Part shown: in pieces, positions 34,581-46,309 of the stretch
Numbering within the stretch: position 1 is the stretch's first letter
Layout: each line of letters begins with the position of its first letter
NCBI GenBank assembly: GCA_028023455.1
Contig: JAQFVV010012395.1
Location: 8,730,498-8,794,497 of the forward strand
DNA length: 64,000 nt
Reading direction: 5' to 3'
Origin: Epiperipatus broadwayi
Taxonomy: Eukaryota > Onychophora > Udeonychophora > Euonychophora > Peripatidae
Translations under genes and position numbers: made by a program
Notes under the pieces: generated by a model
What the model was told of the DNA's origin: nothing
Databases searched by the model: none
Seen by the model: the letters and a program-made list of their open reading frames with translations, nothing else

Positions 34581-35505
34581 GTTTGTGTGGGTGTATTAAT
34601 TAAATATATTATAAATTCAAGATCTTGGTAACATTTTAAAAAGTAAGGTGAACAATAATGATGATATATAGTTTAGATTGAAATGAACTGCTGCTTTAGC
34701 TAATAATTAAAACAGAATCTCAATGTAATATAAACATACTCAACATTTTTATTTGAGGATGTTATATAATATTATAAAACTAGAATGATATTGCTTCAAA
34801 AGCAAACAGTATAATTTACAGTTTTCTAGATGTGATGATATTGGCTCTACTATGCAGAGATATATCTTCAACAGATTTGTTATGTGAAAAACCCTCAAAA
34901 CACTACAAAATATATCTGGAATGCAATAATTATTGACCTTTACACATGATGTTAAAAGTGAATAAAAACCAATTCATAACCTGTGTAAAAGTGATGTAAT
35001 GAGAAAGCATAAAATTGTCATGATAGACATGGAAATTCAGTTGTTTGATATTTATAGTTTATTTAATATCTGAATATTGACTCATAAATTGAAAGATTTC
35101 ACGAATGTTATTGTTTAACAGAAATAATGGACTTAATCAGTGAAGAATTTATTAGCTTCATGCTCCCAAATCAAAATGCTTTAGGTTTGCCTATATAATT
35201 AAGAAAATAGGTTCAGAAATAAGAGGGTCCCTCTTATCTTTATAAAGTCGAATCTTGCGCTATGATTTGTAGAGGTCTCTCTTGTTAAAATTAAGCACTC
35301 AAGGCTCATGTACTAAGGTTTTAGCCTTATATAAGTAGTATGTGCTGACATCATGTTTAATAAGAATTAATATTTATATAATAAGAAAAGATTATTTGTG
35401 AAATGCATAATAGTGAGAGAGTGATGTCTGGATTTCTGCATTAATAGATAGTTGCAATATAAGGGAGTTGAGATAAGAGATGCATTGGTAAAACCCAAAA
35501 AGCTT
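34581..35505. other. AT-rich intergenic DNA, nothing recognised
   Basis: A modestly GC-richer patch at 35215-35350 has no identifiable feature. Confidence 0.5.
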
Positions 35506-37850
35506 CAATCATCATCATCAACCATTATCAACCCATTGCAGGATAAAGGTCTCTCCAAGTTCAATCCATCTTCTCTTATCTTTAGCTTCTCTTCTCCACA
35601 ACACCCCTGCACACTTTCTTATTTCATTCATCCATCTCAAATGTGATCTCTTTCTGGGTCTTTTACAATCTCTTGGAATCCAGTTCAAGATTCCAAATGA
35701 CCATCTATTATCATCTCTTCTAGCAATATGTTCAGTCCAACTCCACTTCAGACTTTTAATTTTATCAATGAGGTCAGTAACAACTGTTTGTTCTCTTACT
35801 CATATTGCATTTTCAATCTCTTCTTGTTACTCTCAACATGCATCTCTCCATATTTCTTTGAGTGGTCGGAAGTCTCTGTATTGTTCTTATATTAAGTGTC
35901 CAAGTCTCATATCCATAAGTAAGAACTGGTAAAATACATTTATTAAAAACATTCCTTTTCAAACACATATACATATTTTCATTTAGTATCAAGTTATTTC
36001 TACCAAAAGCACTCCAACCAAGTTTAATTCTATGATTAATTTTATCCATTATGTTTCTTCCATATTGATAATCTGACCAACGTATTTGTAGCTGCTAATT
36101 TCTTCTAACTCATCATAATCAATCTTTATTTTCATATTTTGAGAAAATCCAATAAACATTACTTTAGTCTTTTTAACATTTATCTTTAGTCCTACTTTCC
36201 TTCTTTCATCTTATAACTCCTGCAACATTTCCTGCAACTCTAAAGCATTATTTTCAAAAATAACTACATCATCTGCAAAATCTAAATGACTTAAATAATC
36301 TCCATTTACTTTTACTCCTTTAGCTTTCCATTTTAATCCACAAAATACTTCTTGCAGCACTGCTGTAAAAAGTTTTGGAGGTATGGAGTCACCCTGTCTT
36401 ATACCCTTCCTAATGTTAGCTTTCCTAGTATCATTATGCAATCTAATTGTTGCTGTTGCATTTTTATAAATATTCTTTAAAATATGACTATATCCAGGAT
36501 CTATACCTCGAAGATCCAATGCTTTAATCACTGAAGAAATGTTTGTGGAATCAAATGCCTTTTCATAATTTAAAAATCCAAAGAATAATGGCAACTCATA
36601 TTCATTTGTCCTTTCTATAACTTCTCTCAATACTTGGATATGATATACTGTACCAAAACCACTTTTAAATCCAGCTTGTTCTCTTGGTTCGTGGAAATCC
36701 AATGTTTTCTGTAGACAAGTTGTAATTATCTTGATAAAAATTTTGTATAAAACTGATAAAAAGCTGGAAGGTCAGTAATTTCTAATGTCTTCTTTATCAT
36801 CTTTTTTAAATATTAATATTAATACTACATTCTTCCAATCATCTGGTACATCTTTATCATTTAGACATTTGGTATATAGCTTTGTAAAAAAAAATCTATT
36901 TCTACACCTGCTTCTTTTAATATATCAATTATAAAATATAAAATGCGCTAAAACAAAACCACAAATCTGAAGAGAAAGAAATATTAATACAGATAGATAC
37001 AAACTAAATATCTGTATCTACTTATGTGAAGCACTTTCAAGGGTTTAGGTCTTCATATTCAGAGACATCTTGTAAATAAATTGATTAAGAGTGATGCAAA
37101 TTTATGCAAATGAGATAGTTACATATTCCATTCCCTGAAGATCTTATAACAAGAGTCTTTTCTATTTATCAAGTTATCTTGAGTGATAAAGTAAACCTAT
37201 TTTATCTTTTCTTTCTTCATAAATTTAATTGCATGTCTCACTTCTTCATTTAAAATTCTGAACAATTTGGAAGATATAATACATATAGGAGGTACTTGTT
37301 CTTTATTACTATATAATTCTTGATAGAAGTATTTTATCCATTTCATGATGTCATCTCTCTTTTTAGTAATAATTCCATCTTTTTTTTATTGCAGGTATAA
37401 ATTTCCTACCAATACCAAAATGTTGTTTTACCCTCTTGAGACTTTTATTCTCTTCTACAGCTTTTCTTGCTAGTTCACAGTTATACTTTCTTATATCATT
37501 TTCAACTCTTTTCCGCACCAATTTTTACAAAATTCGAGATATTAAATCCTTTTTAAAGCATCATTTTTGTATATCTTCATATTCCTTCTTTTCTTCATAA
37601 ATTCTCTAATCTCAATAGAAATTTTATTGGTCAATTGCTGCTTTTTGCTACCAGTTATCTTTGTTGCAGTTTTTAAAAGTGTATCAGTTATTTTCATATT
37701 AATTTCATTTAAATCTGAATCATGTTCAAAATCTACTAATACTTGAAACCGATTTGTAAGTTCTAATTTAAATTCATTAGAATGTTTATGAAGATTAGGA
37801 ATATCAACTGCAAATATTTTTTTTCTTAATAATTTTTGTCTCTCTAGTAT
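35506..37850 (-). pseudogene. RTE-like non-LTR retrotransposon, longest copy, interrupted
   Basis: Minus strand, 5' to 3': linker region (37874-37542) with FKLELTNRFQVLVD and IREFMKKRR; a segment ending NEEVRHAIKFMKKEK at about 37210; then, after an inserted PLE piece, IIDILKEAGVEI and PDDWKNVVLI. Next comes the best reverse transcriptase frame (36702-36211, 163 codons) with EQAGFKSGFGT, motif A NYEKAFDS, motif B GIRQGDSIPPKLF and catalytic FADDVVIF. A C-terminal frame (36049-35813) has VLTYGYETWTLN and QRNMERCMLRVTRRD. It ends in ATGATGATG triplets. The apurinic-type endonuclease domain is absent (5' truncation), so the copy is dead although the RT core is well kept. It is the youngest RTE copy here. 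Confidence 0.9.
36930..37204 (-). mobile_element. Penelope-like 3' fragment nested in the RTE
   Basis: The reverse complement aligns by eye with 28775-29035: GTTTACTTTATCACT, AGATCTTATAACAAGA-type C-terminal codons, CTCATTTGCATAAATTTGC, GAATATGAAGACC and TTGTGGTTTTG...TTTTAGCGCATTTT. It replaces the codons for the KAPGPDG segment between KFMKKEK and IIDILKEAG of the RTE protein, so it arrived after the RTE. Exact ends and TSD could not be fixed in the AT-rich borders. Confidence 0.7.
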
Positions 37851-39218
37851 ATATGTGTATCTATACACACACATACAAAAATCTCTTTTTCAAACACTTT
37901 CTTGTTATTTTGATTCTATATATCAAGAGTGGTAGAATAAAATTTTGCAAAATGATATAACTATGCAAAAGTATAAAAAATTATTGTCTCTTAGTGGATG
38001 TATTGATATTCTTTCCCTTCGTGTTCAAACAAGATTAAATAAATGTCAAATACATTTTTATATGAATACATTTTAAGTGATTAAAAAAGAAATATTTATC
38101 ATGTGTTTTCTTAAGGCAATTGTTTTTACTATTATTCTTTTTTTTAAAAAAAAAAATAGAATATCTTTGTGAATAGAAATTGTATTACTTACATTTTTTA
38201 ATTAAAATATTTATTGAGAAAGAAAAGAGAAAATATAATATTTTACTTTGAGGGGGAGGGGCAATGGGAAAGGTTCAGCTCAGAATGTTAATTAATTAAT
38301 TTTTCGTAATGAAAAAAAAAAAAAAAAAACTAATTAAGAAATATAATTAAAATTGAATGAAAAAGATTAACCATCTAAATTTAAAAAAAATGGAAAATTA
38401 CAGAAAACATTCTATTTTGTCTAATTTAATAAAAAAAAGCAAAAATTCAGTTTTGACTAAATTATTTCATTTATTATTTTGTTTGTTAGTTTTGGCAGAA
38501 ATTATTAATCCAGAGAGCATGCATGGAAAGCATGATCTAGAAAACAGTGGGCCATAGTTAACCTGAAAGCAGTATTAGCAGAATCGGAAAGAATGTGACA
38601 AATGCTCAACAGTATTCATGAAAATGAGTTCCAGGTGTGCTTCTAGAAATAAAAACACCATTTTAATCAGAATATAAATGCATAAGAGGACTACTTTAAA
38701 GGTGTCAGAAGCCATTAGTTTACACTTCCAATATACATTTTATAGAGGTGCATTCCAGTATTATATTGTCACACTTCATATTAAGAAACCACATCAATTT
38801 TTAACAATATGAAAGACTGATTAACTGGAAAGTTTTAAGTATGAAGGGCTAAATATTCCCAAGTACATTTGTCATCACTAGCTGCATTGTATGATTAGAG
38901 AAATATTGTTTGTTCTGCCTAGTATTGTAAATGCTAAGTTCAAGTCTGCTGCAAAATGAAAAAAATATAAAAAATAGAAGTCTAGCCAGTCATCTAAAAG
39001 TCTTTAAAAAGTCATCTAACTAGCACGTTAAAGAAATGTTAAAGAATCCACCAAAGATAACCATCTAGAAAGACTGACCAAGGACTAATACATGCATCAA
39101 GAAGTTGACAATAGTAGCACATACGAACATGGCAAACAAATTAATGAAGACTTTGAAATAAAAAAGATCTACTTTTGTATTATATAATTTTTATTATTAT
39201 ATTTAGTTTTTAAAAATA
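37851..39218. other. AT-rich intergenic DNA, nothing recognised
   Basis: Poly-A tract at 38311-38330 and a G-rich patch at 38251-38265. A 66-codon frame at 38357-38557 has a hydrophobic stretch but no ATG context or family that I recognise. Confidence 0.45.
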
Positions 39219-39650
39219 CAGAGGGCATTGCTGGATTTCTTAGCTATGTGGAGTGATTTAATATTTGTATATTTATTTCAGTATAGCACTATGCACTGGG
39301 ATTATTTTCTTTACATTTGTGTTAGGTGGTTAAAGATTAAAATTACTAATGTTTAGGTTGTCTTTATATAATAATAGTAAAATATGTTTGTTTGTAGCAA
39401 AAAGTTAAAATTGTTGCTTGTTAAAATTTGAAGTTCTTTGTTTGAATTAGTTCATATTTCAATATTTAAGATCTAATAGCTACAGTTCAAAGTGGTATCA
39501 TTTTAAAATGGCTATTTTGAAATATAAACTCTAATGTATTTATATATTACTTCACAGAGGATGATGCTGGATTTCTTAACCATGTGGGATGATTTAATAT
39601 TTGTATATTTATTTCAGTATAGCATTATGCACTGGGATTATAAATATATT
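39219..39650 (+). repeat. Direct repeat, period ~335 bp (family E)
   Basis: CAGAGG..TGCTGGATTTCTTA...GTGATTTAATATTTGTATATTTATTTCAG...ATGCACTGGGATTAT occurs at 39219 and again at 39554. The ~240 bp between them is unique. This looks like a one-and-a-bit unit of a tandem element with terminal direct repeats. No reading frame and no ribozyme motif seen. Confidence 0.65.
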
Positions 39651-40895
39651 TGTATTAACTATTTATCCTGATTTTCTTGGATAGATTATTATATTTATAG
39701 AAGATACCTTAAAATGATAATAAAATATTGATCATATAAATTCATTTAGTTTATTACTTTCATTGTGAGCCTGAACAATATTTAGAATTATTGTCATTTT
39801 ATATGGAAGTTATTATGACTATTGTGATCATGGAGGAATGGATATTTATCTTATTATTAAACAACTATTAAAATGTTATAAGTTATTTCTTTCTTTTCTT
39901 GCATAGTCAAGTTTTAGTTAAAATATCATATTGTATAATTTATGCATTGTCAAATAAAGTCTCAGAATACTGAGTTAGCATTAGCAAAAAACAGCAAAAT
40001 TGATTGTTTCTTGAAAGATTTAAATCCAGAGTGTGGATAGTTGACATCTTTTCAAAGAAGTAAGTCAGAAATAATAAAAGCTTTTGAAAATGATTTGGAT
40101 TTTTTCATAAATTGCAAAGGTTAGTTAATAATCATTTATGATTGATGATGATCAGAAAAGAACTTGCTTTGATATTAAATGATATAATTTATGATTTATT
40201 AATTTAACTTTAAAAAGCATCAGTTTGATCATGTACAAATTAATAAAATAGCAAAAGAATTGATATTGTGTCCCTATTGTATATATATATTACCAATACA
40301 ATATAAAAAGAAAAAGAAATCTCACAGTTCTGCTAAATTCTTACAAAGCAGTGATTTTATTCGTAAATCAACTTACACAATGTACAATTATCCCAATATT
40401 TCAACTATTGGTCTATAGTCATTCTCAAAGTTAAATGATAATTTTAAATTCATCTTCAATTCATAAAATGAGAACACTCAAACTAATTGAAATGTGTGTT
40501 TTGTAAATTGTATTTAGCAATAAATAATCAAGTTTTAGATAAATATTCAAGAAGTTGCCTAATTTATTTTTCTTTTTTTAAAGCAATGAACTTCATAGAT
40601 TTATTTCACTATGTTCATGAAGATTTTTTTTTGTGTGTCGTTTTATATAATAAACATTATTTCAAAGGTACTTTCAAAAAGGGTAATGTTAATTATTTTC
40701 CTTATGGGAATATGGATCAGAAAAGAATGCAGTGGAAATTTACAATTAGTAAAAAATAATTTATGTCAAAAAAAGTTTAACAGCAATATGCAAGATGATA
40801 AATTTATTAAAGAACCAATGATTTTTAAATAAATTTATTTATGGTTCATTAATTGATTTGTATAAAGAACACAAACTCATCTCTTAAGTAATTCA
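39651..40895. other. AT-rich intergenic DNA with one PLE-like terminal palindrome
   Basis: At 40390-40440 the minus strand reads CTTTGAGAATGACTATAGACC then a complementary arm and TTGAAATATTGGG, a hairpin of the CTGAxGA...GAAA style seen in PLE 3' regions. Frames at 40487-40832 have no recognised domain. Confidence 0.4.
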
Positions 40896-41160
<265 letters not shown>

Positions 41161-42261
41161 TTGTTGTTTTTTTGAGTTAAAATATTCATAATCATTTAGA
41201 AGTAGCTACTAATTATTGACATATGTGTATATATACTTATATATGTTATATGTATACATGAGTGTGTATGCATATTCTTTTCAATTTACCATATTGCAAT
41301 ATAAAAAAACTTCATTAAATTTGCTCTAGCATTTCTTATTTAAAGTTTCTTTTCATGACATTTTTCTATCTCAGTTATTCATTTTATTCGCTCTTTTTTT
41401 AAATAATACGATTCTTGAATACTTATAAATTACTATTAGGTATTATTTAGTATTGATATTCTATAATAAGACTTTTAGCATCTGCTTTCGGATATACAAA
41501 AAAACTTCACGTCATATTTTACTAGAATGTTTTTATTATTTTTAGAAAAATATTTTTAAAAACATTATTTTTTTGCTCCCTTCCCACTGTCACTAGTTTT
41601 GAGATCACACTAAAAGAGTATAGTGTGTGTCAAAATATTGCTATAATTGTAGTTTAGATTTTTTACAAGCAATACATTAAATAAACATATATGGTTGCTA
41701 AGCAGCCGTCAGTAAATATAATTTCTTTTATTTTTACATGTTTCTTGGCAGAAATTTAAATTTGAGTTTTAAGTTTCTCAGTTGACTCAGAACAATTGAT
41801 TCTAAGCATAAATAAAACCGTCATTATTACTACGGAGCCAAAAGATTTCGGGAAAGATGAAAACCATTCATTTATTAGTTAATATATAGAAAAGTAGACA
41901 TTTCAATTAAAAAGTAGAAAAAATGAAGGGTAATGACGTGTGTATGAGGGTGGGAACGACAAATTTGCTCTGTCGATCAGCTTTAAAATCTACAGAAGAA
42001 AAAATAATTTTACCACAATTTAAAAAAAAAAAGTTTTAACTGCATGCACAGAAAAAAATAGAATAAATTAACTACTAAAAAAAAAAAAAAAACGTGATTT
42101 CATATCTAAATTTGTGTTTGATTCGCATATGGTATTAAAAACCGATTTTTTTGAGCTTTTCACAAATAACAATAGTACTACTAAACATAATGTGTATGTG
42201 GAACTGGTATCAAATAATAGTTTAAAAAATAGTGGCGAGATGTAACAACATTCAATTAACA
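41161..42261. other. AT-rich intergenic DNA, nothing recognised
   Basis: No gene or repeat family supported. Confidence 0.5.
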
Positions 42262-42830
42262 GTGATATGAGATAGAGTGGTGTGAAAGTCTGTGCTCATA
42301 TACCCTATATATTACATATATTGATATAGATATATAATAAGCCTGTATTTTAGGTATTACATAGTAGAAATGTCTGACCATCCCTTGTATATGTATTAAA
42401 TGGATTATGTCCTGTACATGAGGCGTCAGATTGACTTTAGGTCAACATGGGTGTGACAAGAATATTGGCCTCAGGGTGGTCTTTGAGTGTTCCATCATCA
42501 GATTTTCAATTGGATGGACGGTTGAAGAGTTGGAGTGTGGAGTGGATTGAAGCCTGCCCATTAAAGTATGAAGATTGGCTATCTTAATATATCTGAGCAC
42601 TTATTGCATATATGTGTGGAGATGATAATCTGGACCAACTGATGATTGTTGGTTTAGCATGAAATACACGTATTGGTGTTTGTTTATCTTTTCGACATAT
42701 ATGTGTTCAAGTGTATCAGTGATATGAGATACAGTGGCGGGTGGTGTAAAAGTCTGTGCTCATATTATATATTACATATATTAATATAGGTATATAATAA
42801 GCCTGTATTTCAGTTATTCATATCTTCTAA
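42262..42830 (+). repeat. Family B repeat, 1.25-mer with terminal direct repeats (period 457 bp)
   Basis: GATATGAGATA...GTGGTGT.AAAGTCTGTGCTCAT...ATAATAAGCCTGTATTT occurs at 42264-42355 and again at 42721-42815. Between them lies the full unit: CATGAGGCGTCAGATTGAC, TTTAGGTCAACATGGGTG, AGTGTTCCATCATCAG, GTTGAAGAGTTGGAG, and the hammerhead motif. This is the clearest monomer definition of family B. No coding region. Confidence 0.8.
42618..42690 (+). ncRNA. Hammerhead ribozyme motif of family B, core intact
   Basis: CTGATGA 42639-42645, stem II TGTT/AGCA with GGTTT loop (one wobble), GAAA 42661-42664, predicted cleavage after A42672 and before TTGG. Proximal stem I CCAA/TTGG is perfect; distal stem ATAATC pairs imperfectly with GTTTGT. 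Stem III is weakened (ATAC against CGTA). Positions 10.1/11.1 are U and U. Confidence 0.65.
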
Positions 42831-42898
42831 TTACAGATAAATTTTTTAATTGAAAATAGCATAATATATTGTAAATTAATACACTATATAGGCTTAAA

Positions 42899-42952
<54 letters not shown>
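42899..42952. repeat. Microsatellite (TA)n
   Basis: Pure TA run close to the 3' side of the family B copy. Confidence 0.95.
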
Positions 42953-42954
<2 letters not shown>

Positions 42955-43162
42955 CAGAATTTGATATTAGGTGTTAACTCATTATTACTGTCAATGGTTT
43001 CAGAAATGTAGAGTTTGGAGCTAAATGTATAAAAACAAAAGAAAGATTCAAATTAAGGTCCATAGAATAATCCTCTGTCAGAAGGTGACACTTATTACAC
43101 TGGCTTTGCCAATAATCAGTACAAATGAAGACTATCTTTTCATTATTTGGAGCAACTTTAGG

Positions 43163-43247
43163 GTTAGATGAGATATATGAAAATGTAACTAGTGGTTTTT
43201 TTTTAAATTTTTATTTACTAGTTACATTTTCATATATCTCATCTAAC
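43163..43247. repeat. Perfect 31 bp inverted repeat
   Basis: 43163-43193 and 43217-43247 are exact reverse complements (arms begin GTTAGATGAGATATATG), separated by a 23 bp T-rich loop. A perfect match that long in decayed surroundings implies recent origin. Confidence 0.9.
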
Positions 43248-43337
43248 AAGTCTTAATAATATATAATACTTTGAGTGATCATCATTATTAACTTAAAATT
43301 TAGGTGTAAAAGGAATAAGATTTCACATGACTCTTAT

Positions 43338-43482
43338 TTACATAATGCTGTTAAATAGCAAATTCTTTTTGTGACATGACCTTTATGCCTCCTATATCAG
43401 TTTATATTTGATGGTATAATCTAAAAGGCATAACTGTGGTGAGAGAAAAAGAATTTGCTACTGAATAACTTTATGTAATCTG
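43338..43482. repeat. Imperfect fold-back, ~58 bp arms
   Basis: TTTACATAATGCTGTTAAATAGC...CTTTATGCC (43338-43398) is complementary with mismatches to 43425-43482. No TSD recognised. Confidence 0.6.
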
Positions 43483-44864
43483 GCATCATGTAATATATCA
43501 TTGATTTTGCACTAATTCTGGTCTGAGCAAGGTAAAGATGTCATAATATGTAGATGTTGAATTGCTTTTAGATTTATATGACTAGACAAATAAGTTGACT
43601 TAAATTGTAATATTAATATGCTTTTCTAATTTGGTCAGGCAGATTAATAGTAAAGCAAAGAAACAAAAAATGTCTGCTAGAGGAAAGATATATTAAATCT
43701 AAAAGGTCCATATGTCCTGGTGCCACTTTCAAAACTCAACCCTATAAAGTAGAAATTAGTTTGAAAATTTAAGATAAATTAGCACTGGATTAGGGATTTA
43801 TTAAGCACTACCATTTGGCATGTATTGACTAATAAAGCTTATACTATGTGACATAACTATGGATAAAAATATTTAGCTACTGAAATCACTTAGTGGTGCT
43901 ATGTGTTAAATACTTTTTTAGAGAAGTTTGCTAAATAATTAAACATCTATGTTCTATAAATATATATTTGATAAATTATTAAGGTAATAAAGTACCCATT
44001 AATAATTAAAGTTAAACCTGAAAACTCAAAGCTGACAATGAATCTATTTAATTATGTTGATTTGAAATATATTGAATTCAATAATTATGCAAATACAAAT
44101 TATACAAATCTCAACCCATTATATTTGGCAAATCAACATGTTTTTTTTATATATTACTCTATGTATGTGTACATACCTACAATTTTTCTCTTATTACAAT
44201 ATGCATTTGTAATTTTAACTTTCATAAACTCATTTTTAATGTTTTTATTCTTCTTTGTCTTTCTCTTGGTTCTTATTTTTGAAACTACAATGACATTATC
44301 ATCTTATTTATGAATATCAGTTAGTGTATTGTAATGGAAAAAAACAAACTTGCCAGTACTTTGCTCTCAGAGTATAGTTTTGCCAAAAATAAAATAATTC
44401 TTTTTGTTTCAGGATTGATGTAATCATGCCAAAATTTTTATTTTTTTCTCTCACAGGATTCATATAGTCATGCCCCACTTTGGTCAGTCAAAATTATAAA
44501 ATATACCCTATAATAGATGTAATAGCTCTGCATGTATGCATATCTCACCAGAGGCCATCTAGAAGTTCCTATTTAAGTTAGTAAATGGTGTTACTCTATT
44601 ACCCAACAGAATCAAGTCTCAATAGATGTTCTGCACTCTGAGCTCTGGAGGAAATTTAAGTTTACTTGTGAAGATATATAATTATAAACCCTACAGAACC
44701 AGCAATAATTACCATGATTTATTATGTACACTATATCATGGAAAATTGTTTGATTCTTTGAAATAAGACATTGACTATTATATATGAGGGTATCATGGAT
44801 CTTGTAACAATTAAAGATCACATTCTAGATTCAATATATTAAAAGAATATTTAGTATCAATTTA
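43483..44864. other. AT-rich intergenic DNA, nothing recognised
   Basis: A 91-codon frame at 44038-44313 is hydrophobic and T-rich (poly-F/L); I regard it as chance. A GGATTNATRTAGTCATGCC phrase repeats at 44413 and 44457. Confidence 0.45.
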
Positions 44865-44990
44865 ATATTCAAAATTATGCCAAACTCACAAATAATTTCC
44901 ACTAGCTAAATAAAATAAACTGTAAAACACAACCAATGATTTCACTGCTACATTATCGCTGCTACAAGTGGACTTCAGCATAAAATTTAT
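44865..44990 (-). repeat. Family C repeat fragment
   Basis: Minus-sense copy of a repeat with ACAACCAATGATTTCACTGCTACA; also at 45.66-45.87 and 55.09-55.36 kb. Non-coding, class unknown. Confidence 0.55.
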
Positions 44991-45061
44991 ATTAAATATT
45001 ACCCACAATTCCATTTACATTCTATTAACCCTTAATATTAAAAGAACTTTGTTTTAAGTTA

Positions 45062-45398
45062 ATTACTTCAGAATCAATACAGTGCACAGGCTTAAACATG
45101 CATTTATATATGTAATATATGTGGGATTCGAACTCAGACTTTCACATGACCCACTGCTCTCAGTGCCATCTCATATTGCTGACCCACCTGATCACACACA
45201 TGTTGAAAAGATAACTAATCACCAATATATGTATTTCACGCTAAAACAGCAATCATCAGTTGATTTAGATTACTATCCTCACACACATATATATAATCAA
45301 TGCTCAGCTTTATGTTAAGATAGCCAATCTTCATACTTTAATGGACAGGCTTGTGTGAAATTCTGAGTTCGAATCCTGCATATATTACTTCAGAATCA
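45062..45398 (-). mobile_element. Family B insertion with 15 bp TSD and intact hammerhead
   Basis: A 307 bp insert (45077-45383) lies between ATTACTTCAGAATCA at 45062-45076 and 45384-45398. Most of it is family B in minus orientation. Box-B-like motifs face opposite ways at its two ends: GAGTTCGAATCC on minus at 45135-45124 and on plus at 45365-45376. A hammerhead with an intact core is in between. No protein is encoded. Exact TSD plus intact motifs make this the best-defined family B insertion, interpreted as a non-autonomous retroelement moved by another element's enzymes. Confidence 0.85.
45211..45275 (-). ncRNA. Hammerhead ribozyme, type I, family B, best preserved
   Basis: Minus strand: distal stem I TAATC, an internal loop, proximal stem I ATCAA, core CTGATGA (45259-45253), stem II TGCT/AGCG (4 bp, one wobble), GAAA (45237-45234), stem III ATA/TAT with a CA loop, predicted cleavage after A45226, then TTGGT and GATTA, which pair with the upstream strands (5 bp proximal, 5 bp distal). 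All invariant core residues are present. The 10.1/11.1 position is U.U rather than G-C. An internal loop in stem I is expected of natural fast-cleaving type-I hammerheads (known of the class); cleavage here is inferred, not shown. Confidence 0.75.
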
Positions 45399-45655
45399 TA
45401 AATTTTTAAGAATAAAGATTCTTTAATTTTTCTTTTTACTTAATTTCTTTCAAACAAGACAACCTTAGTCACATCAAAACTAATAGTGTGATCTGAGATA
45501 TTTTTTAACCCTACTTTCATGTACCTTAATCCTTTCACTTAAGCTCAAACTACTCTAGACTATATAAATAAATAAAAAATTAAGAAGTCTTTTTATTAAA
45601 AATTTATGATTCTGAAATAGTTAACTTGTTTAAAAGTTCCTTTAATATTAAGGGA

Positions 45656-45870
45656 GTGTGATATGTAAGCAGAATTGTGTGTAATTTTTAGTATAAATTT
45701 GTTGTTATTATTAAGTCTGTTACACTTGAGAAGTCTGCTAGTAGTGGTGAAACCACTGGTTGGGTTTTAGTTTTTTTTTTTTTTTTTGGCTAGTCTGATT
45801 TAGTTGTGAATTTGGGGTAATTTTGATTATTTTATTGACTAGTTTAGCTTTAGACTTTTGATGTTTATAA
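45656..45870 (+). repeat. Family C repeat, plus copy
   Basis: ACACTTGAGAAGTCTGC, GTGGTGAAACCACTGG, a T tract, then GGCTAGTCTGATTTAG and TTTGGGGTAATTTTGATT. Matches 55205-55360. Non-coding. Confidence 0.6.
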
Positions 45871-46309
45871 TTTAATATTATACTATCAGTCATATTATTA
45901 ATTCCATATTATAATAACTTTATAAGTTTTATTTATAACATTATCAATTCAATATCTTAATTATATTATAAGACATAAATACATTATGAATGCAATTGGC
46001 AAATTATCCCCCCCCCCTCTTTTAAAATGACTTGATATGTGTACATTTATAATATAAAACAAAATATACCTCTTTTATATCATGGATATTTACATAATTT
46101 TCATTAATTTGTTTGATTAAACTTAATGCTGGTGGTCATACTTATTAAAACTAGGCCATGGATATGCTTGTAAATACTTTGAGCATCAATTTATCTTAGT
46201 CAAATTTGACATGATTGTATTCAAACAAGCTTATATAAATTACTATGGGAGTTTTATATGTTTTTTCTCAGTGATGAATGTTTATTCATAAAAAAAAAAT
46301 AGATACAAA
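45871..46309. other. AT-rich spacer with a poly-C tract
   Basis: C-rich run at 46009-46017; otherwise nothing recognised. Confidence 0.5.

Noticed and set aside
43163-43247. microRNA precursor
   Set aside because: Perfect complementarity and AT-rich arms fit a fold-back repeat as well; no sequence evidence of processing.
44038-44313. 91-codon hydrophobic protein
   Set aside because: T-rich composition yields poly-Phe/Leu; no start context, domain or neighbouring exon.
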